A stretch of DNA of 64,000 bases from Pelagerythrobacter marensis (GTDB taxonomy: Bacteria; Pseudomonadota; Alphaproteobacteria; Sphingomonadales; Sphingomonadaceae), in assembly GCF_036700095.1 (NCBI RefSeq), contig NZ_CP144918.1, positions 1,489,001 through 1,553,000 of the forward strand, in the 5' to 3' direction. The notes under the pieces were generated by a model. The model saw only the letters and a program-made list of their open reading frames with translations, made no database searches and was not told the DNA's origin. How positions within the stretch are numbered: position 1 is the stretch's first letter; the number at the start of each line of letters is the position of its first letter. Positions 54,057 through 64,000 of this stretch are shown here, in pieces. The position numbers were made by a program, and so were the translations under genes.

Positions 54057-54676
54057 CGCTCGTCTCCTTGCAGAGCCAACGCCCGACCCCGCGGGCCGGG
54101 TCCCGTTCCGCCGGACGGGCGGAAAGCCGCGGGCGGGGAGGGGTGTTGACACGGATGACACGGTTCACCGGCCAAGTGTCACCTTGCGTGTCATGTGTAA
54201 CCTTGCGCCCCTGCCGAGCCCCCTCCCGCCCCGGCGCGCGGCGCAGCCCGCCCGGCGCCCCGACGACGCGCCGCGCGGCCAACCCCGCGCGCAAAGCGCG
54301 CCCGCGCCCATGGCAGCGAACCGGTCCGCGACCAGCGAACCGCAAGGCCGGAGTCGAAGCCGAAGGCGGCGACGGCCGAAGGCCACCCGCACCGCCGCCC
54401 GGAGCGCTCCGCGCGCAGCGGGCCGGAGCCGAAGGCGGCGACGGCGCGAAGCGCCAGCCCGGGCAGCGCGAACGCACTCCGCCCGGCGTTCGAGGGCGCA
54501 AACACCCAAACCCGGACACGCGCCGCCCCGGCAGGCCCGCCCCTGCCACGGCGCAGCCTGCGGCTCCATCGGCGCTGATTGGGTTTGCGCAAAGGCGCGA
54601 AGACAGGAAGGGGCATGCGACTCGGTCGACCATAGCCCGCAAGCAGATTGCAAATTTCCGGCGTGTAGGAAAATGG
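54057..54676. other. Gene-free GC-rich stretch with degenerate repeats
   Basis: No coding signal I trust. At 54146-54200 there are four TGACAC/GTGTCA half-sites and a TTGACA, which may be a control region. At 54359-54376 and 54428-54445 an 18-bp unit (GCCGAAGGCGGCGACGGC) is repeated with a GGCCGGAG flank. Long open frames on the minus strand here are Arg/Ala/Gly-rich and look like chance. CGCAAAGGCGCGAAG near 54588 resembles a short dispersed repeat seen in many genomes. Confidence 0.5.
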
Positions 54677-55858
54677 TTATTTGACGAGCGCGCCTTGGCC
54701 GCGCCGGCAAAGCAGCGTTCGGATCAAGGCAATCGCTGCAATACCGATCGCAATCAGCTCCAGTGCCGGCACGATCAACGGCATGATTATCAGGGCGGCA
54801 GCGAGTACCGGCAGAATCCACACCGTTCGCCGGGGGAGCAAGAACCTGTCGCGCACCCACCATAACCCGAGCACGTAGATCGCCAGCGGGATAGCGACTG
54901 CCAGATCGCCGGTGCGCACGTCGACGTGCGCCTTGCCGGCGAGGATATCGACCAGCACCGCGAAACCGGCACCGACCGCTGCGCCCGAAGCGAAGATGAA
55001 GACGTGGCCGTAACCCCATTGCAACGCGCGCCCGAGATCCTGTGTGGGCAGGTGATCTTCATCCGAAAAATAGAGCCACCACATCGAGAATGTGATCGCC
55101 AGAGCCGAGATGGCGATGTGAATTTGGCGAACGTCGAACGTCCCTTCGGTGGCAGTGCGGATCGCGATGACGGCGGCCAGCAGTATTTCGCCCAGGACGA
55201 TGATATTGAGCAGGCCGTAGCGTTCGACGATATGGTGCCGATGCCACGGGGTCTCGCTCGATCGTTCGGCGAAAACGGGTACGGCAAGTTCCAGCAGTAT
55301 CCCTGCGATCAGCATGGGCGCCAGATAAGACGCAGATCCGCTCGCGATCACGGAAACGATGATCCAGTACGTCTGCGCGACGAGAATCCCGACACAGTAT
55401 CGCAGGTTGGTTCGGCGGCGCGCAGGGTCGGATCGTGCGGCGCGAAGCCACAGCACCGCCATCGGAACCCGCATTATCACGTAGCCGGCGACGGTGAGGC
55501 GAATGTCCAGCGTGGCGAACAGCGGTTCGACCCCCGCTGCCAGAACGAGTGCGCCCCCCATTATCGTCATCGTCAGAAGACGGAAGAGCGTGTCGTTGTT
55601 GTCGTAGGCCGAAGCAAACCAGGTATAGTTCATCCAGGCCCACCAGATCGCGAAGAAAGCTGCACCGAAGCGCAGAACGCCGTCGATCGGGTGATTTCCC
55701 GCGATCGCGTGATGGAGGCCGGCCGCCGCCGCCGCGATCGCGATCACCGACACGAGATCGAACAGAAGTTCGAGAGGAGTGGCCGCGCGCCCGGGTTCGC
55801 CGGGATCGCGCGGGACCATCGGCCGGGCGGCCACCGTCGGACGTCCGATTTCCGCCAT
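54677..55858 (-). CDS. ltrA: Low-temperature requirement protein A (LtrA) family membrane protein
   Basis: A 393-residue integral membrane protein with about ten to twelve hydrophobic segments. The LtrA family signature is visible at the N-terminus (PLELLFDLVSVIAIAAAAAG) and later in FFAIWWAWMNYTWFASAYDNND, HHIVERYGLLNIIVLGE and WWLYFSDED. In Listeria LtrA supports growth at low temperature, but the molecular activity is unknown. Codon use is less GC-biased than that of neighbours, with more A/T-ending codons. It lies 15 nt after an SDR gene and is probably co-transcribed with it; a divergent AraC regulator adjoins. Confidence 0.88.
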   Translation of the reverse strand: MAEIGRPTVAARPMVPRDPGEPGRAATPLELLFDLVSVIAIAAAAAGLHHAIAGNHPIDGVLRFGAAFFAIWWAWMNYTWFASAYDNNDTLFRLLTMTIMGGALVLAAGVEPLFATLDIRLTVAGYVIMRVPMAVLWLRAARSDPARRRTNLRYCVGILVAQTYWIIVSVIASGSASYLAPMLIAGILLELAVPVFAERSSETPWHRHHIVERYGLLNIIVLGEILLAAVIAIRTATEGTFDVRQIHIAISALAITFSMWWLYFSDEDHLPTQDLGRALQWGYGHVFIFASGAAVGAGFAVLVDILAGKAHVDVRTGDLAVAIPLAIYVLGLWWVRDRFLLPRRTVWILPVLAAALIIMPLIVPALELIAIGIAAIALIRTLLCRRGQGALVK

Positions 55859-55872
55859 GCCTGCCTCCTGAT

Positions 55873-56640
55873 CTACTTGGTCGTATAGCCGCCGTTGACG
55901 AGTATCGTCTGGCCGGTCATCCACCAGCCATCGGACACGAGGAACCTGATCCAGGGCGCAATGTCCTCGATGTCGGTGAGACCCGTTTTCGAGTGTGGCG
56001 AAAGGGCGGCCGCGGTCTTGTGATAGGCGACAGCGTCGTCGTCTTCGGCCGGATAGAAGAACCCCGTGTCCATCGGGCCGGGGCCGATTGCGGTTACCGA
56101 TATTCCGCGATCGCCGAGTTCCTTCGACGCCGCGCGAGTATAGTGTTCGACCGGGGCCTTGGTCCCTGCATACGAGGAATAGAACGGCGTGAATGCGCCG
56201 AGCAACGAGGTGACCAGGGTGCATATCTTGCCGTGATCCTGGAGCGTGCGTCCGGCTTCCTTGATGAAAAAGAATGCGGCCTTGGAATTTACCGCCGACA
56301 TCTCGTCGAACTCCGCCTCGGAAATTTCGGCCATCGGTTTCTTGAGGACTTTGCCGACGGTGTTGATCGCGATGTCTATGCCGCCCATCGCCGCGATGGC
56401 CTGGTCGAAGAGCTGCCGCATGGCATCGGCGGTCGTCAGGTCGCCATACAATATATGGGCTTCCGACCCTGCGTCGCGGATTGCCTGCAGCGCCTTCTCG
56501 CAATCGCCGCTGGCGCTATGCGCATGGATGGTCACGGCCTTCGCCCCCTGTGCGGCGAGGTCGCGCGCCACGAGCGCTCCCAGATTTTTCGCTCCGCCTG
56601 CAATGAGGACGTTTTTTCCCTTGATGGTGTTGTCGGGCAT
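55873..56640 (-). CDS. Short-chain dehydrogenase/reductase
   Basis: A 255-residue classical SDR, with Rossmann start KNVLIAGGAKNLGALVARDLA, catalytic Ser145, Tyr157 and Lys161 (YAGTK), and the C-terminal GWWMTGQTILVNGGYTTK. The usual NNAG is replaced by INTVG, an uncommon but tolerated variant. The ATG at 56640 was chosen because AGGAG lies 5-9 nt upstream; the ATG at 56673 lacks a clear site. Divergent from the AraC gene (113 bp), suggesting that the regulator controls this SDR-ltrA pair. Substrate unknown. Confidence 0.88.
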   Translation of the reverse strand: MPDNTIKGKNVLIAGGAKNLGALVARDLAAQGAKAVTIHAHSASGDCEKALQAIRDAGSEAHILYGDLTTADAMRQLFDQAIAAMGGIDIAINTVGKVLKKPMAEISEAEFDEMSAVNSKAAFFFIKEAGRTLQDHGKICTLVTSLLGAFTPFYSSYAGTKAPVEHYTRAASKELGDRGISVTAIGPGPMDTGFFYPAEDDDAVAYHKTAAALSPHSKTGLTDIEDIAPWIRFLVSDGWWMTGQTILVNGGYTTK

Positions 56641-56753
56641 GTTGTCTCCTGATCCTGTCTTGGATTCAGACATCTAGCAGGGCGCTTGGCGGCAAACTTT
56701 CGCGATTGCGCCAAAATGTCGTATCGTATTCACGCCGCAAGCGGAGGATACGA

Positions 56754-57605
56754 ATGGGCCGGATACTGAAGGAGAGGACATTCTCCGCGCTCGGCTTGGG
56801 TATCAGGATGGCGGAAGAGCGGATCGACAGCCCCACCGATTGGGGATTTTACGAGGACCATCCGATATTCATAGTTCATCGTCGGGGAAGGATGACATCG
56901 CTCGAATCCGAGTTTTCGCCCGGATATTCGACTTTGCAGCGCCCCCGGAAAGGGGATGTCTGGACCGTGCCTGCGGAGTGCCGCTATGCGGCCCGTGCGG
57001 TCGGATCGCGCGTTGAATATTGCGAGATCCACCTGCCCCCCGGAAAGAGCCCGGCTGGATTGGCGCCTCGCGCCGGTATCAACGATCCGTTCCTGGCCCA
57101 GGCGGTCGAGCGTCTGAATGAGCTGCTGGGGCGCAGCGACGATTTGTCCGGCCTTCTGCGCGAGAGTATCGTGGAGACGATCGGCCTGCATCTGCAGGAT
57201 CGGGCAGGTTCGATGCGCGACCTTCCGCGCGATCACGACAGCGCGATGTTCGCGCGACTTGCAGAATATCTTCGCGACACTGTGGAAGCGCGGCATACGG
57301 TGAAAGAGATGGCGCAGTTCACCGGCCTTGCGCCGAGCACTTTTCTGCGCCGTTTCAAACTTTACTTTGGCACCACGCCTTACCGCTGGCTGCTCGACGA
57401 ACGGCTTGCAAGGGCTCGTCAGTTGCTGGCGTCCAGCCAGTTGCCCGTAACTGCGATAGCGCTCGACACCGGCTTTTCCTCGTCGAGCCATTTCACCGAG
57501 CGTTTCTCGAGCGAAATCGGCCTGACACCTACCGCCTTCCGGCGGCGGGAGCGGGGCGCCCGGCTGGCCGAGCCTCCCCTTGACCCCACCCCCGAATCCC
57601 CCTAA
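56754..57605 (+). CDS. AraC-family transcriptional regulator
   Basis: A 283-residue regulator with an N-terminal AraC-type ligand domain and a C-terminal double HTH (about 175-275): HTVKEMAQFTGLAPSTFLRRF, then VTAIALDTGFSSSSHFTERF and IGLTPTAFRRRE. The ATG at 56754 follows GCGGAGGATACGA. The gene is transcribed away from the SDR-ltrA pair, the usual layout for a local activator. Lower GC and codon choice match ltrA and the SDR, so the block probably moved as a unit. Confidence 0.9.
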   Translation: MGRILKERTFSALGLGIRMAEERIDSPTDWGFYEDHPIFIVHRRGRMTSLESEFSPGYSTLQRPRKGDVWTVPAECRYAARAVGSRVEYCEIHLPPGKSPAGLAPRAGINDPFLAQAVERLNELLGRSDDLSGLLRESIVETIGLHLQDRAGSMRDLPRDHDSAMFARLAEYLRDTVEARHTVKEMAQFTGLAPSTFLRRFKLYFGTTPYRWLLDERLARARQLLASSQLPVTAIALDTGFSSSSHFTERFSSEIGLTPTAFRRRERGARLAEPPLDPTPESP

Positions 57606-57993
57606 GGGCGCGCTCATCCGAAACGGGGTGCGCTCCGCGTCGGTCAGATAGAGCTGAACATTGCCGGTCATGTCCCGGGGGCCTTGGCGCGCTGGAGAAA
57701 TCTGGAGCGCTGGAGGCTCTTTTCTATTGAGGGTCCGCCTGCGGCCCGAGGTCCCGGCCTTCGCCGGGACTCGCGCATGGGGATCGTTGGGGCAGCCGTC
57801 AAAGTAACCCGGTGTCCGTGGCCCGGGTGGAGTGTTTCAGGCTCGCTACCGAGCTTCCGCGCAGGCGGGAGCCTCAGGCCGCAGGCGCTTCGCCGGCGGC
57901 GCGAGGTCCCCGCCTTCGCGGGGACTCAGGGCAGCCCGATCTCTTCACCCTGGCCTCAGTGGCACCTCCATACGGTGAAGAGAGAAAGTCTTA
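57606..57993 (+). promoter_or_regulatory. Leader region of the rpsL (str) operon with three palindromic repeats
   Basis: A 388-bp gap before rpsL. It contains three copies of the intergenic palindrome: 57751-57770 (GTCCCGG/CCGGGAC arms), 57853-57872 (minus orientation) and 57906-57925 (GTCCCCG/CGGGGAC), each bordered by a GAGG/CTC flank. The str promoter should lie here, but I could not place -35 and -10 with confidence. Stem-forming leaders are common before ribosomal operons. Confidence 0.65.
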
Positions 57994-58365
57994 ATGCCGA
58001 CGATCAACCAGCTGGTCCGCAAGGGCCGCGTTCCGCAGAAGGCCAAGAGCAAGGTCCCTGCGATGGAGCAGAACCCGCAGAAGCGCGGCGTCTGCACGCG
58101 CGTCTATACGACGACCCCGAAGAAGCCGAACTCGGCGCTGCGCAAGGTGGCCAAGGTTCGCCTGACCAACCAGCGCGAGGTCATCTCCTACATCCCCGGC
58201 GAAGGGCATAACCTGCAGGAGCACTCCGTGGTGCTGATCCGCGGCGGCCGTGTGCGCGACCTTCCCGGCGTGCGTTATCACGTCCTGCGCGGCGTGCTCG
58301 ACACGCAGGGTGTGAAGGACCGCAAGCAGTCGCGCTCCAAGTATGGGGCCAAGCGGCCGAAGTGA
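57994..58365 (+). CDS. rpsL: 30S ribosomal protein S12
   Basis: Decoding-centre ribosomal protein of 123 residues. The region [19 protein letters not shown] carries the lysines at 43-44 in their streptomycin-sensitive form, and [18 protein letters not shown] is intact. AGAGAAAG precedes the ATG. First gene of the str group (rpsL-rpsG-fusA-tuf). Unlike the compact E. coli operon, a 156-bp hairpin-rich gap separates it from rpsG. Confidence 0.99.
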   Translation: MPTINQLVRKGRVPQKAKSKVPAMEQNPQKRGVCTRVYTTTPKKPNSALRKVAKVRLTNQREVISYIPGEGHNLQEHSVVLIRGGRVRDLPGVRYHVLRGVLDTQGVKDRKQSRSKYGAKRPK

Positions 58366-58413
58366 CGTTCACGGGGTGAACGTCATCCTCGAAAAATCGC
58401 CATAGGCGATTTT
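58364..58413 (+). terminator. Two perfect hairpins directly after rpsL
   Basis: GACGTTCAC / GTGAACGTC (58364-58372 with 58376-58384, 3-nt loop), then AAAATCGCC / GGCGATTTT (58393-58401 with 58405-58413, 3-nt loop). The second ends in TTTT, so it can terminate in either direction. As rpsG and fusA are downstream, this would be an attenuator or processing site (inference). Confidence 0.6.
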
Positions 58414-58468
58414 ATCGGGGATCTCGTGCCACCCGGTCGAACGCTGGTGTTTTGCCCTGCTGCCTGAG

Positions 58469-58488
58469 GTCCCTGCCTTCGCAGGGAC
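58469..58488 (+). repeat. Palindromic intergenic repeat before rpsG
   Basis: GTCCCTG (58469-58475), loop CCTTCG, CAGGGAC (58482-58488), ending 33 bp from the rpsG start. Same family and loop as copies at 57.8 kb and 63.0 kb. Confidence 0.8.
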
Positions 58489-58521
58489 TCGTGCGGGGCG
58501 GTAAAAAAAGGAATTCGTGCA

Positions 58522-58992
58522 ATGTCACGTCGTCGTCGTCCCGAGAAGCGGGAAATCCTGCCCGATCCCAAGTTCGGGGATCAGGTGCTGTCGAAGTTCA
58601 TGAACAACCTCATGCTCGACGGCAAGAAGTCGGTTGCCGAGCGGATCGTCTATGGCGCGCTCGACACGGTCGAGGCCAAGGCCAAGGCCGATCCGATCGC
58701 GCTGTTCCACGATGCGCTGAACAACATCAAGCCGCAGGTCGAGGTCCGTTCGCGGCGCGTCGGCGGCGCCACCTACCAGGTGCCGGTCGAAGTGCGCCCC
58801 GAGCGCGCCCAGGCGCTGGCGATCCGCTGGCTCATCACCGCCGCGCGCGGCCGGGCCGAAACCACGATGGCGGCGCGCCTGTCGGGCGAGCTGCTGGACG
58901 CGGCCAACAATCGCGGCAACGCGGTCAAGAAGCGCGAAGACACGCACCGCATGGCGGACGCCAACCGGGCCTTCTCGCACTACCGCTGGTAA
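58522..58992 (+). CDS. rpsG: 30S ribosomal protein S7
   Basis: Primary 16S rRNA-binding protein of the 30S head, 156 residues. Diagnostic segments include [61 protein letters not shown] (split here) and [20 protein letters not shown]. It also serves as the translational repressor of the str operon in E. coli. fusA starts 90 bp later after a further GC-rich inverted repeat. Confidence 0.99.
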   Translation: MSRRRRPEKREILPDPKFGDQVLSKFMNNLMLDGKKSVAERIVYGALDTVEAKAKADPIALFHDALNNIKPQVEVRSRRVGGATYQVPVEVRPERAQALAIRWLITAARGRAETTMAARLSGELLDAANNRGNAVKKREDTHRMADANRAFSHYRW

Positions 58993-59082
58993 GGGCGCGG
59001 CCGGTCTTCAACCGGTCACAAAAACAACCATATGGGGGCTGGCCCTTGAACGGGCGCCCCCACACGATCCGAGGAATTCATC

Positions 59083-61176
<2,094 letters not shown>

Positions 61177-61269
61177 GACCGGGCAAGCGTCTAGGGGCGG
61201 CGCCTGATTCACCTCGGTGCCGTCCGCGACTTGGTGAAATTCAATCTGACAGACAGAGGTTACAAGCAA

Positions 61270-62445
<1,176 letters not shown>

Positions 62446-62456
62446 TATAGGCGCGC

Positions 62457-62493
62457 GACCGGCGGGGGATTCGTTCCCCGCCGGTCGAATTTT
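62457..62493 (+). terminator. Strong intrinsic terminator after tuf
   Basis: GACCGGCGGGG (62457-62467) pairs perfectly with CCCCGCCGGTC (62476-62486) across an 8-nt loop, followed by GAATTTT. Eleven uninterrupted pairs and a short T-run; it would separate the str group from rpsJ. Confidence 0.75.
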
Positions 62494-62608
62494 CGAAGGG
62501 GGCCGCCCCTGACCGGTTTTCCGGGAGGCGGGGCAGGCCTTTCTTTTTTGTTGGGAGCGATGCCGGGCGACGGCAAAGCTCCTCGGCTCTTTCGCATCGG
62601 TACAGGTA

Positions 62609-62920
62609 ATGGAAGCTCAGAACATCCGCATCCGCCTCAAGGCGTTCGACCACCGCGTTCTCGACCAGGCGACTGGCGAAATCGCAGACACCGCGCGTCG
62701 TACGGGTGCTCTTATTCGCGGCCCCATTCCCATGCCGACGCGTATCGAGAAGTTCACCGTGAACCGCGGCCCGCACATCGACAAGAAGTCGCGCGAGCAG
62801 TTCGAGGTGCGCACCTACAAGCGGCTGCTGGACATCGTGCAGCCGAACGCCCAGACGGTCGACGCGCTGATGAAGCTCGATCTGGCCGCGGGCGTGAATG
62901 TCGAGATCAAGCTCGCATAA
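62609..62920 (+). CDS. rpsJ: 30S ribosomal protein S10
   Basis: Ribosomal protein S10, 103 residues (also NusE of the antitermination complex). [40 protein letters not shown] and [19 protein letters not shown] are diagnostic. It is the first gene of the S10 operon, followed by rplC, but 287 bp separate the two, whereas these genes are usually nearly adjacent. Confidence 0.99.
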   Translation: MEAQNIRIRLKAFDHRVLDQATGEIADTARRTGALIRGPIPMPTRIEKFTVNRGPHIDKKSREQFEVRTYKRLLDIVQPNAQTVDALMKLDLAAGVNVEIKLA

Positions 62921-62943
62921 ACCGAAGGTTTCTGCGAGCGCAG

Positions 62944-62985
62944 CCCCCGCGAAAGCGGGGGTCTTACGTCCGCCTGGTCGGACGT
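62944..62985 (+). terminator. Two hairpins between rpsJ and rplC
   Basis: CCCCCGC-GAAA-GCGGGGG (62944-62961) with a GNRA tetraloop, then ACGTCCG (62966-62972) pairing with CGGACGT (62979-62985) before TAAAA. Stable folds without a long T-run, so attenuation or processing is as likely as termination. Confidence 0.5.
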
Positions 62986-63029
62986 TAAAATGACCGGGCG
63001 AGTTTGCAGGTCGCTCCAGGCGGCCTGAG

Positions 63030-63049
63030 GTCCCTGCCTTCGCAGGGAC
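63030..63049 (+). repeat. Palindromic intergenic repeat before rplC
   Basis: GTCCCTG, loop CCTTCG, CAGGGAC (63030-63049), preceded by CGGCCTGAG. Identical in stem and loop to the copy before rpsG. Confidence 0.8.
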
Positions 63050-63207
63050 TCTCGACGACATAGGGATACCTCCGGTTCTTACCGGGCAAGCGTCCCCCGT
63101 CTCGCCTCCTTCGGGAGGCATTCAGCCCGGGCGGGGCGACGCATCACAATCAGGGCTGGCAAGCACCCGGAATGGGTCCGGGTGCCTCTGTTTTAGGAGT
63201 CTTAACG

Positions 63208-64000
63208 ATGCGCACCGGCGTTATCGCAAAGAAAGTCGGGATGACCCGCCTGTTCCAGGAGGATGGACGTCACGTTCCCGTGACCGTCCTCGCGCTGGAA
63301 GACTGCCAGGTCGTTTCGCACCGCACCGCCGACCGCGATGGCTATTTCGCGGTCCAGCTCGGCGCGGGCGAGGCCAAGCAGAAGAACGTGAACAAGCCGC
63401 AGCGCGAAGCTTTCGCCAAGGCGGAAGTTCCGCTGAAGATGAAAGTCGCCGAATTCCGCGTCGAGAACGAGGAAGGCCTGGTGCCGGTCGGCGCGACGAT
63501 CAGCGCCGAGCACTTCGTTGCCGGGCAGAAGGTCGACATCACCGGCCACACGCAGGGCAAGGGCTTTGCCGGCGCGATGAAGCGCTGGGGCTTCGGCGGT
63601 CTGCGCGCGACGCACGGCGTCTCGCTCAGCCACCGTTCGCACGGTTCGACCGGTAACCGCCAGGATCCGGGCCGCGTCTTCAAGAACAAGAAGATGGCCG
63701 GCCACATGGGCGACCGCCAGCGGACGCAGCAGAACCTCGAGATCGTGCGCACCGACGCGACCCGCGGCCTGCTGTTCGTCAAGGGCTCGGTCCCCGGCTC
63801 GAAGAACGGCTGGCTGCTGGTGCGCGACGCGGTGAAGCTGCCGCTTCCCGAAGGCGCACCGTTCCCCGGCGCGATCCTCGAGAAGAAGACGACCGCGCCC
63901 GAACACGACGAGGCCGATGCCGGCCTGGTCGAGAGCGCGGCCGAGCACGAGGTGAACGAGCAGGTCGATGCCGAGCAGCAGAAGAAGCTGCTCGCCGAAC
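63208..64000 (+). CDS. rplC: 50S ribosomal protein L3 (3' end cut by window edge)
   Basis: Ribosomal protein L3, core 23S-binding protein near the peptidyl-transferase centre. 264 codons are in the window. [16 protein letters not shown] starts after [26 protein letters not shown] and [22 protein letters not shown] are family signatures. The C-terminus from about residue 225 is an acidic, Glu/Gln/Lys-rich extension beyond the usual L3 length (about 210), common in Sphingomonads, still open at base 64000. Confidence 0.98.
   Translation, partial: MRTGVIAKKVGMTRLFQEDGRHVPVTVLALEDCQVVSHRTADRDGYFAVQLGAGEAKQKNVNKPQREAFAKAEVPLKMKVAEFRVENEEGLVPVGATISAEHFVAGQKVDITGHTQGKGFAGAMKRWGFGGLRATHGVSLSHRSHGSTGNRQDPGRVFKNKKMAGHMGDRQRTQQNLEIVRTDATRGLLFVKGSVPGSKNGWLLVRDAVKLPLPEGAPFPGAILEKKTTAPEHDEADAGLVESAAEHEVNEQVDAEQQKKLLAE

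Noticed and set aside
54146-54200. Second Pho box
   Set aside because: Half-site periods are 9 and 12 bp, not the 11 bp required.
54165-55019. Arg/Gly/Ala-rich minus-strand frames in the 54.2-54.6 kb gap
   Set aside because: Low complexity from GC-rich repeats, no conserved motif, no convincing start; treated as non-coding.

Overview
The window is GC-rich (roughly two-thirds G+C), densely packed chromosomal DNA of an alphaproteobacterium. Gene content and order point to Sphingomonadales, most likely Erythrobacteraceae. The supporting signs are the mraZ-to-ftsZ order, HdaA, DUF2794, the cobA-DUF2849-cysI-DUF934-cysH operon, obgE-proB, and many Sphingomonad-style intergenic palindromes. It looks like core chromosome: no integrase, transposase, CRISPR array or rRNA gene was seen.

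Layout. 1-5.3 kb: a secreted S9 prolyl oligopeptidase (cut by the left edge), an AlkA-type glycosylase, a [2Fe-2S] ferredoxin, a cysteine synthase and two unrecognised membrane-anchored proteins. 5.3-24.5 kb: a complete division and cell-wall (dcw) cluster, mraZ-rsmH-ftsL-ftsI-murE-murF-mraY-murD-ftsW-murG-murC-murB-ddl-ftsQ-ftsA-ftsZ. Almost every junction up to murB overlaps by 1-4 nt. A MraZ-operator-like repeat array lies upstream, and a DnaA box plus a GANTC site lie in front of ftsZ. 24.6-32.6 kb: TPR/SPOR, YbjN-like, Bax-inhibitor-like and proline-rich lipoprotein genes, tRNA-Ala(CGC), obgE, proB and an epimerase. 32.6-39.8 kb (minus strand): assimilatory sulfate/sulfite reduction with siroheme synthesis, then MscS, cystathionine beta-lyase and a mercaptopyruvate sulfurtransferase. 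39.8-40.8 kb: a gene-poor kilobase with clustered palindromes, a G-tract, a strong minus-strand promoter with an embedded operator-like palindrome, and about 300 bp of back-to-back hairpins; this is the best candidate for an undescribed element. 40.8-53.9 kb: purN (fused to a MmcQ/YjbR-like domain)-purM, a DUF2066-like protein, hdaA, cysE, DUF2794, an SDR, gph, glmU, ppx-ppk with a Pho-box-like repeat, and a LysR regulator. 54.1-57.6 kb: a small accessory block (ltrA, SDR, divergent AraC regulator) of visibly lower GC. 57.6-64 kb: the str/S10 ribosomal region rpsL-rpsG-fusA-tuf-rpsJ-rplC (cut by the right edge), with unusually long, hairpin-rich spacers.

How the genes work together. The dcw genes build the UDP-MurNAc-pentapeptide (MurB to MurF, Ddl), turn it into lipid II (MraY, MurG) and polymerise it at the septum (FtsW, FtsI, FtsQLAZ); GlmU supplies UDP-GlcNAc. 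CobA, CysI, CysH, CysE, CysK, the cystathionine lyase and SseA cover sulfur assimilation and cysteine/homocysteine flow. HdaA and the DnaA box connect replication control with division. Several intergenic hairpins belong to one repeat family whose paired bases co-vary, and copies recur in the leaders of rpsL, rpsG and rplC.
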